This document shows positions 6,022 through 12,577 of a stretch of 15,077 nt of DNA, piece by piece. This stretch comes from Desulfurococcales archaeon. Lineage in GTDB: Archaea; Thermoproteota; Thermoprotei_A; Sulfolobales; Ignisphaeraceae. The stretch covers positions 1 through 15,077 of the forward strand of contig JAPYWC010000012.1 of NCBI GenBank assembly GCA_028276605.1. Reading direction: 5' to 3'. Each line of letters starts with the position of its first letter. Within the stretch, counting starts at the first letter, position 1. The notes beneath the pieces were generated by a model. That model ran no database searches. It saw only the letters and a program-made list of their open reading frames with translations, and was not told the DNA's origin. The position numbers were made by a program, and so were the translations under genes.

Positions 6022-7173
6022 ATGGTAACAAACCTGCCTGCCGAAGCAAAAGCTAAGTTTGTTAAGTATATGGAGGCTAAAACGCCTGAGGAAAAGTTAC
6101 GTGCCTTAGAAGAGTTTCTAGCCGCTGTTCCCAAGCATAAAGGCACAGAGAATCTTGTTAGGTGGATTCGAAAGCGAATGGCTGAACTTAGGGAAGAAAT
6201 CGAAGAGAGACAACGCAAGAAAAAAGGAGGGGGTGGACCATCATTCTTTATTGAAAAGGAGGGGGCCGCTCAAATAGTGCTGCTCGGCTATACGAAAGCA
6301 GGGAAAAGCACATTACTTAGGTACTTAACGGATGCTCGGGTAGAGGTATCGGATGTTCCTTACACAACAAAGTTCCCTGCTGTAGGCATGATGCCTTTTG
6401 AGGATATACAGTTCCAACTTGTTGAAGCTCCATCGATTATTCCTGAAGGTGGTGGATGGAATGGCAAAGTAGCAGGCCTAGCAAAAAATAGTGATGGCAT
6501 TATACTAGTACTGGATGCATCAAGGGATCTAGAGTCGCAGTTCAATGGCTTGTTAAGCTTCTTAGAGAGTTATGGCATTACCTTAACCAAGCCTCGTGGA
6601 TATGTAGAGATTGAAAGGCTTTACTCTGGAGGTATAAGGATAGTTAATCTCGGAAGACTTAGGTGTAGCGAAATCGATGTGATAAAGCTTCTCACCAGCT
6701 ATGGTATTCGAAATGCAGTTGTTAAAGTATTTGGTGAAGTAGACCTAGACGATGTTGAAAAAGCACTTTTTGAACAGGTAATCTATAAACCAAGTCTTGT
6801 TCTCATAAATAAGATTGACCTTGTAGACATTAAAAGCGTAAAGAGCTTTATTGATAAGGTGCCTATACCCGTTATGCCTGTCTCAGCCATTAAGGGATTC
6901 GATAAGTATTTGCTGGGAAAGACACTATTTAATATGCTTGATATAATAAGGGTCTACACGAAGCCTCCTGGCGGCGAACCCTCTAAGAAGCCATTAATAC
7001 TGAAACGGGGATCAACAGTATATGATGTTGCAAAATCAATACATGAAGACTTTGTAAAGAAGTTTGCATACGCAAAGATTTGGGGTAAATCAGCCAAGTT
7101 TCCAGGGCAACGAGTTGGTCTAGAACACGTGCTTGAAGATGGAGACGTAGTTGAAATCGTACTTAAGAAGTAA
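6022..7173 (+). CDS. Obg/DRG-like GTPase with TGS domain
   Basis: A 383-aa P-loop GTPase of the Obg/DRG type, a family usually tied to ribosomes and translation. A helical, charged N-terminal region (1-70, ending in a basic KKKGGGG hinge) precedes the G domain: G1 GYTKAGKS (89-96), a G2 threonine in YTTKFP (114-119), G4 NKID (263-266) and G5-like VSAI (287-290). A TGS domain ends the protein (about 322-382: LILKRGSTVYDVAKSIHEDF, closing GDVVEIV). Oddity: the G3 position reads LVEAPSI instead of the usual DxPG, so the Mg-binding Asp is Glu and the switch II Gly is Ser; G1 also lacks the common SVGKS form. It may bind GTP but hydrolyse it differently. TGAGGG (6006-6011) is a weak ribosome site for ATG 6022. 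It has its own promoter and long leader. Confidence 0.88.
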   Translation: MVTNLPAEAKAKFVKYMEAKTPEEKLRALEEFLAAVPKHKGTENLVRWIRKRMAELREEIEERQRKKKGGGGPSFFIEKEGAAQIVLLGYTKAGKSTLLRYLTDARVEVSDVPYTTKFPAVGMMPFEDIQFQLVEAPSIIPEGGGWNGKVAGLAKNSDGIILVLDASRDLESQFNGLLSFLESYGITLTKPRGYVEIERLYSGGIRIVNLGRLRCSEIDVIKLLTSYGIRNAVVKVFGEVDLDDVEKALFEQVIYKPSLVLINKIDLVDIKSVKSFIDKVPIPVMPVSAIKGFDKYLLGKTLFNMLDIIRVYTKPPGGEPSKKPLILKRGSTVYDVAKSIHEDFVKKFAYAKIWGKSAKFPGQRVGLEHVLEDGDVVEIVLKK

Positions 7174-7195
7174 GGTAATGCAATGAAATCAGTTT

Positions 7196-7239
7196 AGCTT
7201 AAATACCCACCCAAATACACCATCTTTCATAAAGGTGTG
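7196..7239 (+). promoter_or_regulatory. promoter and ribosome site of the 103-aa gene
   Basis: A TATA-like GCTTAAATA (about 7197-7205) precedes the gene by about 45 nt, and GGTGTGA (7233-7239) lies 8 nt before ATG 7248. The gene may therefore be transcribed separately from the GTPase gene. Confidence 0.4.
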
Positions 7240-7247
7240 AAATCAGC

Positions 7248-7559
7248 ATGGCGATAAAGAGGCTCATTCTTGTCACAGCTACACACTTACCGCAACATAA
7301 ATACTTTATGCAACTAGCTAATGAGCTAGCTAAAGAGCTCAATATCCCACTACAGGTTCTTGAAGAGGACTACATATTCGTTAATACGTATGGAGAGAAA
7401 GACGAATTTGGGATGGCATGGTTGCCACAGCTCTTTGCAGAGATTGATGGTGAGATAAAGCCTATACTAACAAAATTTCCAATAAATGAAAAGACTCTGG
7501 ACTACGACATAGAGAAAGCGCGTCAACAAGTATTAACAGCTTTAGGAATTCAAAAATAG
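7248..7559 (+). CDS. small protein, probable thioredoxin-like fold lacking CxxC
   Basis: A 103-aa protein without any cysteine. I do not recognise a named family. The order of elements resembles a thioredoxin/glutaredoxin fold: strand KRLILVTAT (4-12), a long helix from about HKYFMQLANELAKEL (17-31), strand PLQVLEED, a short helix, then a Pro-led strand pair LPQLFAEIDGEIKPILT (59-75) like the cis-Pro loop and final hairpin of that fold, and a C-terminal helix. The turn where CxxC would sit reads THLPQHKYF, so it should have no redox activity and may instead bind a partner. ATG 7248 is backed by GGTGTGA 8 nt upstream. It follows the TGS GTPase by 74 nt on the same strand and converges on the next gene across a T-rich gap of 35 nt. 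Confidence 0.8.
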   Translation: MAIKRLILVTATHLPQHKYFMQLANELAKELNIPLQVLEEDYIFVNTYGEKDEFGMAWLPQLFAEIDGEIKPILTKFPINEKTLDYDIEKARQQVLTALGIQK

Positions 7560-7594
7560 AGTTAAATAAGGTGTTAAACCAATACATTTTAATT
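7560..7594. terminator. convergent T-rich terminator region
   Basis: The 35-nt gap between two convergent stops holds T-rich ATTTTAATTTTATT on the plus strand. This could end the plus transcript just inside or after the gap. No hairpin is evident. Confidence 0.3.
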
Positions 7595-8029
7595 TTATTC
7601 TTCTAGCTCTTCCTCTTCCTCCTCTTCAGACACCCTCTCGGGAGAAGTAATCCTTTTCGCTAGTTCCTCAATTTGAGAAGCACTGTAATCATCTATGTAT
7701 GGAGCTACTATAAATACTCCCGAATCAACAACAGTTTCCTCCCTCCACTCGTTATTATAGCTTATCAGAAATAGTGGTAGGTCAAACGAAGCATAATCTC
7801 CTTTTCTCTTAAGGTTGAATTGTGAGTACTTCTCGTACTGTTCTTTAGTTATTGGTAGCTTAACCTTTATCTCATGCTTATGCCTCATCACTATTAAATC
7901 TGATTTACGTGGATCCCAAAGCTCAAGAACCTTGATTACGGTATCCTTAAGTGCTTTCTCAAGATCGCCCTCTATAATGTTCTTCTCCTTCACAACACCT
8001 AATTCGGCCCTTAAAATCAGTATCTTCAA
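7595..8029 (-). CDS. conserved-looking archaeal protein of unknown function, acidic tail
   Basis: A 144-aa soluble protein with no signal peptide or membrane segment. It starts with a hydrophobic strand (MKILILRAE), then a helix-rich segment (DLEKALKDTVIKVLELWDP), strands around DLIVMRHKHEIKVKLPIT, a mid-protein FDLPLFLISYNN and VDSGVFIVAPYIDD, then a helix, and ends in a run of glutamates. It reads like a crenarchaeal domain-of-unknown-function protein; a match to the DUF2286 family is possible but from memory only. TTG 8029 is chosen as start because GGAGTG (8042-8037) lies 7 nt before it and the first strand begins at once. Its promoter should lie near 8041-8062, where two TATA-like stretches occur. 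No function can be inferred. Confidence 0.75.
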   Translation of the reverse strand: MKILILRAELGVVKEKNIIEGDLEKALKDTVIKVLELWDPRKSDLIVMRHKHEIKVKLPITKEQYEKYSQFNLKRKGDYASFDLPLFLISYNNEWREETVVDSGVFIVAPYIDDYSASQIEELAKRITSPERVSEEEEEEELEE

Positions 8030-8101
8030 GCTTTCCCACTCCTATAAATATTTCTTATAGCGTTTGGCAGAGTACATTAACCATGTTTTGCATTGCTACT
8101 T

Positions 8102-8107
8102 AAAAAA
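8102..8107 (-). terminator. T6 run after the small membrane protein gene
   Basis: On the minus strand a run of six T follows the stop at 8157 by about 50 nt. A short GAGG...CCTC pairing is possible just upstream. It is a plausible archaeal terminator. Confidence 0.35.
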
Positions 8108-8156
8108 CTCTAGTGAGGCAATCACATTGAGGCCCTCCTTAGTCTTACTACCTTAC

Positions 8157-8405
8157 CTATGCTGGTATAATAATTGCTAACACTATTAGTATTAACCCTA
8201 GCATTAGTAATACGGGCCCAAGGTACTTAACATTCATTCTCCAGAACATCTTTAAAAGCTTTACAATGCCTAGCATTAAGTAGTATAGAACGACTATTGC
8301 AATCAGGACTACTCCTATCCATGCAAGTACCTGTGATGCATTGCTTAAAGGACTTAGCCCATGCCATATATGCGTCAAAACGTCGTATAATGCTTGTAAA
8401 CCCAT
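8157..8405 (-). CDS. small two-helix membrane protein
   Basis: An 82-aa protein with two strongly hydrophobic segments: about residues 26-49 (LAWIGVVLIAIVVLYYLMLGIVKLL) and 61-82 (YLGPVLLMLGLILIVLAIIIPA), joined by a short basic loop (KMFWRMNVK) that should face the cytoplasm. The N-terminus (MGLQALYDVLTHIWHGLSPL) looks amphipathic. There is no catalytic motif and no recognised family. Ends sit at the protein's C-terminus directly after the second helix. ATG 8405 is preferred: GGTG lies 9 nt upstream, and a TATA-like GATAAAGT on the minus strand (8430-8423) gives a start close to it; GTG 8417 would add four residues. It is the only gene between the DUF-like gene and the C/D sRNA, with which it diverges. 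Confidence 0.7.
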   Translation of the reverse strand: MGLQALYDVLTHIWHGLSPLSNASQVLAWIGVVLIAIVVLYYLMLGIVKLLKMFWRMNVKYLGPVLLMLGLILIVLAIIIPA

Positions 8406-8422
8406 ACTTAATTGCACCAGAA

Positions 8423-8430
8423 ACTTTATC
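8423..8430. promoter_or_regulatory. TATA-like element between membrane protein gene and C/D sRNA
   Basis: ACTTTATC on the plus strand would start transcription near 8453, about 20 nt before box C of the sRNA. The same bases read GATAAAGT on the minus strand and fit the small membrane protein gene, with a start near its ATG. Both uses rest on spacing alone. Confidence 0.35.
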
Positions 8431-8470
8431 CTGCGAATAAGGTATCTAAAAAGAGTGGCCCTCTTGAGCT

Positions 8471-8526
8471 AGGGTGATGAAGGTTAAAAGCGCTGAGGCT
8501 TGTGATGAGCGCCCATGAGCTGATCT
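8471..8526 (+). ncRNA. box C/D guide sRNA (double guide)
   Basis: All elements are canonical on the plus strand: box C GTGATGA (8474-8480), guide AGGTTAAAAGCG (12 nt), box D' CTGA (8493-8496), spacer GGCTT (5 nt), box C' GTGATGA (8502-8508), guide GCGCCCATGAG (11 nt), box D CTGA (8520-8523). AGG before box C can pair with TCT after box D, giving a short closing stem with one G-U pair. Such RNAs assemble with L7Ae, Nop5 and fibrillarin and direct 2'-O-methylation. The D+5 rule predicts targets CGCU-Um-UUAACCU (D' guide) and CUCA-Um-GGGCGC (D guide), with the fifth base of each marked; I cannot place them on rRNA from memory. The RNA ends at the polB stop codon, facing it. A T5 run at 8536-8540, inside the antisense of polB, may end it. 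Confidence 0.9.
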
Positions 8527-8527
8527 C

Positions 8528-11503
8528 TTAGACAATTTTTGTTGAACCAACTATATCCTCCCAAGAGATTCCTAAAGCTGTAAAGAGCTGCTCAAGCGAG
8601 GTTCTCATAGCATCTATGTACTTCTGAACATCTATTTCTGAAACCTTAGCCAGCTGTATAGGCTTCACACCTTCTTTACTCTTAACCTTTATGTATGCTA
8701 CTACATCCCCTGCCGTTATCTGTATCCCGTACTTGCTTAACATCAGTGCTGCTTTCACATGTTGTGGTGTAGTCTTCTTATATTCAGATAAAGGCTTTGA
8801 AAGAGTGGCTCTGAAGGCTACTTCATCTAGTGAGAATATCTTGAACTTGAGCAACTTATAGTGTTTCTCAAGCTCCTCTCTTATCCTATCTATAACCTTG
8901 AATGCGTCTTCGGGTTCTGAAATTGTTGCAAGCTCTTTGAGTATGTATGTGAACAGGTTCTTTATGAAGTCAGGAGTATTTCTCTTTTTACCTACCATAC
9001 CCTTAACATCTATCTCCCCTGTTGGTAGTACACCAACATAGTTCTTCTTCAATGAAGAGAACGCAACAAACTTGTACGTTTTATCAACTTCTAGTTCTAA
9101 ACCAAATGTTTCCTCAACCCACTTCCTAAGCTCATTCAGCTTAGATTCTTCAGGGTTCCAAACAAACAAGGAATCTGTATCTCCGTACAGCACAATTAAG
9201 CCCATTTCAAGTGCTTTGTTCTTAGTAGCTGTTATAACCCTTCTGCCAAGAGCTGTAACACTTTCTGCAACTGATGGTGCGTATAGTTGGAATGTTTCAG
9301 CTCCAAAAACGCCATAAGCGGCATTAATGAATACCTTCATAGCGCGTTGAACAACATCATACCAGCTTCTAGTAACCTCATCAAGACTCTTATCCTTAGC
9401 TTTTTTCTTGTATAACCTAACTCTAAAGTCTCTTAACAAACCCACAATCAGCGCTGTAATACCTGGTCTATCCATGCAAACCTTGTGAATAACTCTGTTC
9501 TGCTCATCAACAATATCCACAATCTTATTGCACTTACTTGGATCAGGATCAATAGTTTCATAACTTAGATTCCACCTCTTCATAATTGACGGATATAGCG
9601 AGGCAAAGTCAAGCACTGTAACATTGAAGAATAAGCCTTGAGGAGGCTCCATTACTATTGCTCCTGCATACTTCTTACCCTTTATAGTGGCTTCTGTAAC
9701 TTTTTTACCTTTAAGACTTATTATATCGTCTTTCCTAGGTATTAAATAGCCTCTCCTCCTATGCTCCCAATAAAACAGGTTCTTGATCCAAACAGAGACT
9801 GTAGATCTTGTTAGATCCTCTAAGCCAAGCTTACTTACACGCATTAGCAGTAGTATTAGCTTCCACACAAGCTCATTGGCGTATGTAGTGAGTTCAAGAG
9901 TTATTTGAGCATCCCTAATATTGTACCTCACCAATTCATTAAGGCTAGCCCTGCTGATATCGGTCTCTAACTGCACCTTACCGATGCCGAGTAGGGCTTG
10001 AGCAACTGAGTCTAAGTTTACCTCCTTATACCTTCCTTCAAATGCATAGTTCTGAATAGCCTTATTGCTGAAGAACTTGTATAAGTCTATATGGAGCGAG
10101 TTTCTTAGTTTAGCTTCAAACTCCACCCTGTTACCTTTAACAACCCTTCTCACTTCTATACCCAAAGCTTCTTTATCTAACCCTAGCCTCAAGGCTCTTA
10201 CATAGATGTATCTAAAGTCGAAATTGTCACCATTGAATGATACAACAATTGGATACGTTTGAAGAATATTTAGAAAGTCTAGTATCAATGCTCTCTCACT
10301 ATCATAGATTTCAACCTCTACATCCTCTGGAAGCTTATCATCAAGCTTTAGCCCATTCCTGTAAAGCACGAGAACCTTCTTTAACCCATCAGTTGATGCA
10401 AGCGCTACTGATATCACAGGATACTCTGCTGTATCAGGTGATGGAACCCTTCCTTCAATCGGTGTGTAGACTTCGATATCTATTGCAACTCTTTTTGGTG
10501 AGAACCATTTAGCTTCAAAGATCTTTGCTAGATGTAGCGCAACATCAACGTGTTCCTGTGTTGGCAAATCAAGATTCTTTATAATCTCTTCCCTTAACTT
10601 CTTCTCATCAACATATGTATGCTCAATAAAGTTGGTTCCTGATACCGAGTATGCCATTCCCGGTATGAGCTGGTTATCGTATATATAGTTTATGTGATAC
10701 CTTATATCGGCTTCCCACGCCTTAGCAACCTTCGTTCTCAGATACCTTACAGCAAGTGGATCCTTAACCACTATTTTTGTCATAATCCTCTCAATATTGT
10801 ATAGCAAATCGAATTTTTTGACGGTTTCAACATGATCAAATGACTGATGCATTACGATTTTCCTTATCACCGGATCCTGGAGATTCCTAAACTTTTCTTC
10901 TGGTATATCTGTCAGGAAGTAAGGCTTGTGCCCTGTCTTATCGTAGAGATATAGAAGCTCGTGCGTATTGGGGTCGTAGAAAACGAGTAAAGCCTTCTTT
11001 GCGTCGCCATCATAATCAACTTGCAGCAGGAAAGCCTCTTTAACACTGTCAACAACTTTTCTAGGTCTTAGGAAAGGCTTTGATACTGGCTCCAAACTTG
11101 CATTACTTGGAACAATAACCTTTACCGAATCTAAACTTAGAACTTTGCCTTGAACATCTTCTTGAACTTTTCTATCTACATCTGTTATTTTGTTAGCTTC
11201 ACCAAACAATATTATCGCTTCTTTCGCAGAAGCAGTAACAGAAACGGAACTAGAAGATGCTGATGCTAAGCTAGAAGCTGATATACTCATCTCTTTCCCA
11301 GACTCTATAACAACTTGTTCTTGCTCCTTACCCTGATTTGATCCAGTCAAAGCCTTTTTAACTTCCTCCACATTTGCTTGGACATCTACAGAGGTTTTAG
11401 AAACTCGTACAGTATTTGTGCTACTGCCTTCAGCAACCTTTGATTGAACATTACCATGCTTGATGAAGTCCATAAGTGTTCTACTTTTACCTCCCTTCTT
11501 CAT
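8528..11503 (-). CDS. polB: replicative DNA polymerase, family B (Dpo1/PolB1 type)
   Basis: The main crenarchaeal-type replicative polymerase with 3'-5' proofreading. Exonuclease motifs: Exo I AIDIEV (Asp342, Glu344), Exo II FNGDNFDF (Asp426, Asp429), Exo III YNIRD (Tyr527, Asp531). Polymerase motifs: A DFASLYPSI (Asp632), B KVFINAAYG (Lys723 to Gly731), C YGDTDS (Asp775, Asp777). All catalytic residues are intact, so both activities are expected. DKTGHKPYFLTDIP (188-201) and KTTPQHVKAAL (910-920) resemble the Sulfolobus Dpo1 lineage. The N-terminus has about 150 extra residues of low complexity, with a serine-rich run at 73-92; near the start RTLMDFIKHG looks like a PCNA-binding (PIP) peptide. 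ATG 11503 is chosen because it retains that peptide. A TATA-like CTTTAAG on the minus strand (11544-11538) gives a leader of about 12 nt. At 991 aa it is longer than the roughly 880 of Sulfolobus Dpo1. Confidence 0.96.
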   Translation of the reverse strand: MKKGGKSRTLMDFIKHGNVQSKVAEGSSTNTVRVSKTSVDVQANVEEVKKALTGSNQGKEQEQVVIESGKEMSISASSLASASSSSVSVTASAKEAIILFGEANKITDVDRKVQEDVQGKVLSLDSVKVIVPSNASLEPVSKPFLRPRKVVDSVKEAFLLQVDYDGDAKKALLVFYDPNTHELLYLYDKTGHKPYFLTDIPEEKFRNLQDPVIRKIVMHQSFDHVETVKKFDLLYNIERIMTKIVVKDPLAVRYLRTKVAKAWEADIRYHINYIYDNQLIPGMAYSVSGTNFIEHTYVDEKKLREEIIKNLDLPTQEHVDVALHLAKIFEAKWFSPKRVAIDIEVYTPIEGRVPSPDTAEYPVISVALASTDGLKKVLVLYRNGLKLDDKLPEDVEVEIYDSERALILDFLNILQTYPIVVSFNGDNFDFRYIYVRALRLGLDKEALGIEVRRVVKGNRVEFEAKLRNSLHIDLYKFFSNKAIQNYAFEGRYKEVNLDSVAQALLGIGKVQLETDISRASLNELVRYNIRDAQITLELTTYANELVWKLILLLMRVSKLGLEDLTRSTVSVWIKNLFYWEHRRRGYLIPRKDDIISLKGKKVTEATIKGKKYAGAIVMEPPQGLFFNVTVLDFASLYPSIMKRWNLSYETIDPDPSKCNKIVDIVDEQNRVIHKVCMDRPGITALIVGLLRDFRVRLYKKKAKDKSLDEVTRSWYDVVQRAMKVFINAAYGVFGAETFQLYAPSVAESVTALGRRVITATKNKALEMGLIVLYGDTDSLFVWNPEESKLNELRKWVEETFGLELEVDKTYKFVAFSSLKKNYVGVLPTGEIDVKGMVGKKRNTPDFIKNLFTYILKELATISEPEDAFKVIDRIREELEKHYKLLKFKIFSLDEVAFRATLSKPLSEYKKTTPQHVKAALMLSKYGIQITAGDVVAYIKVKSKEGVKPIQLAKVSEIDVQKYIDAMRTSLEQLFTALGISWEDIVGSTKIV
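8536..8540 (+). terminator. T5 run that may end the C/D sRNA transcript
   Basis: Five T follow box D by 12 nt on the plus strand. They lie inside the last codons of the opposite polB gene, so the sRNA precursor would overlap polB mRNA in antisense by about a dozen bases. Confidence 0.35.
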
Positions 11504-11537
11504 TACACTACCCTCGAGCAGCGTAACAGTCTATACA

Positions 11538-11605
11538 CTTAAAGCCATAGAAAACGCCGAGTTCCTACCTCTAGGATTACTCTATTAACAATCAAAGTTT
11601 ATAAG
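11538..11605 (-). promoter_or_regulatory. polB promoter region
   Basis: The 183-nt gap 11504-11686 contains no gene that I can support. On the minus strand CTTTAAG (11544-11538) is well placed for polB; GCTTATAAACT (11605-11595) is a stronger TATA match but would give a leader of about 70 nt. Either could be the real start. Confidence 0.4.
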
Positions 11606-11686
11606 CATACATACCTTAGTTTGCGTAAAACTCTTCGATTTTCGAACCTCTATCCTCTATACACAACTGCAGAACTTCTTTCAGTG

Positions 11687-12445
11687 CTAACGCCATGGAA
11701 ATATGGACACTGCCTTCTCGTATTCCTTCTTTCTTCTTTCATATTCATCACGAGTCATAATAGGTTTTGCAGGTATTCCTGCTACAACAGTATACGGTTC
11801 AACACTCTTTGTGACTACAGATCCAGCTGCTATTACAGCTCCTTTACCTATCCGAACTCCTGCAACAATAGTTGCATTAGCACCGATAACTACGTCATCT
11901 TCAATAACTGTCTCTATGAGCCTAGTACTGGGTGGGTATCTGTCATTCGTAAACACCACCCTAGGAGCTATAAAGACTCTTGAGCCTATGATCACCTTGG
12001 GGGGTATGTAAACAGCAGACTGTATGATGGTGTTACTACCTATCGACACATAACCATCTATAATGGTGTAGGATCCTATCTTACACCCATCACCTATAGA
12101 TACATGCTCTCGTATAAGAACATTATGACCTGTTTCACAATTGTTCCCGAGCTTAACATTCTCGTATATGATTGTGCCTCGCCTAATAATGCAGTTTTGC
12201 CCTATCTCTGCACCGTCACTTATCCTATCCAGTAATTCATGAAAATCGATGTTTTGCATCGACACCTCCGTTTCGTTGCTTAAGAGCTTTAACACCTTTT
12301 GTCTTGTAGGATACCCTAATGTTACGCCGGAATCTATTAAGGTGTTGGCACCTATCTTTGTAGAGCCGTAGATAAAGATCTCCTTACCTAGCACCACGCC
12401 TTTCTCAATTATTGACCTACTGCTTACGAAATTACCGCCCTTCAT
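11687..12445 (-). CDS. left-handed beta-helix (hexapeptide repeat) acyltransferase
   Basis: Repeated hexapeptides with Ile, Val or Leu at the first position and Gly ahead of many turns run through most of the protein (for example IGANTLIDSGVTLG, IGQNCIIRRGTIIYENVKLG, IGDGCKIGSYTIIDGYVSIG, IGANATIVAGVRIGKGAVIAAG), forming a trimeric beta-helix that transfers acetyl or acyl groups. GHNVLIREH (about residue 106 on) holds the likely catalytic His, and FIAPRVVFTNDRYPP resembles the WbpD/WlbB group that acetylates amino sugars on UDP. The end VAGIPAKPIMTR is typical of the superfamily. Between the first coils and the main helix lies a loop of about 35 residues. The substrate is probably a nucleotide sugar for surface glycan or glycoprotein synthesis, but no glycan genes are nearby. 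ATG 12445 (252 aa) fits a leaderless transcript; TTG 12460 is the alternative. Confidence 0.85.
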   Translation of the reverse strand: MKGGNFVSSRSIIEKGVVLGKEIFIYGSTKIGANTLIDSGVTLGYPTRQKVLKLLSNETEVSMQNIDFHELLDRISDGAEIGQNCIIRRGTIIYENVKLGNNCETGHNVLIREHVSIGDGCKIGSYTIIDGYVSIGSNTIIQSAVYIPPKVIIGSRVFIAPRVVFTNDRYPPSTRLIETVIEDDVVIGANATIVAGVRIGKGAVIAAGSVVTKSVEPYTVVAGIPAKPIMTRDEYERRKKEYEKAVSIFPWR

Positions 12446-12495
12446 AGATGGGTGCCACAATTGCTTAAGTTAAGGACTCTATACACCTGTGTAAG

Positions 12496-12522
12496 CCTAT
12501 TTAATAGGTTATCTCTAAAAAC
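12496..12522. promoter_or_regulatory. palindrome and TATA box between acyltransferase and ppdK genes
   Basis: CCTATT-T-AATAGG (12496-12508) is a perfect 6-1-6 palindrome. Just downstream CTCTAAAAAC (about 12513-12522) is a TATA-like box giving a ppdK start near 12543. The acyltransferase on the other side may use TTAACTTAA on the minus strand (about 12475-12467), which would make it nearly leaderless. Confidence 0.4.
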
Positions 12523-12577
12523 TTTTGTGTACTGATTTGAGTAGTAAATGGTATGTGTTATGGGTGAAGTGAGAAGC

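Noticed and set aside
6160..6180. GGATTCGAAAGCG in the GTPase gene as a tRNA T-arm
   Set aside because: It lies within conserved coding sequence and no cloverleaf can be drawn.
7883..7889. Minus-strand GTGATGA inside the 144-aa gene
   Set aside because: No CTGA within 15 nt downstream and no C' box, so it is a chance match.
11636..11650. tRNA T-arm-like GGTTCGAAAAT on the minus strand after the acyltransferase gene
   Set aside because: The flanking bases do not pair, and no acceptor, D or anticodon stem can be found around it.
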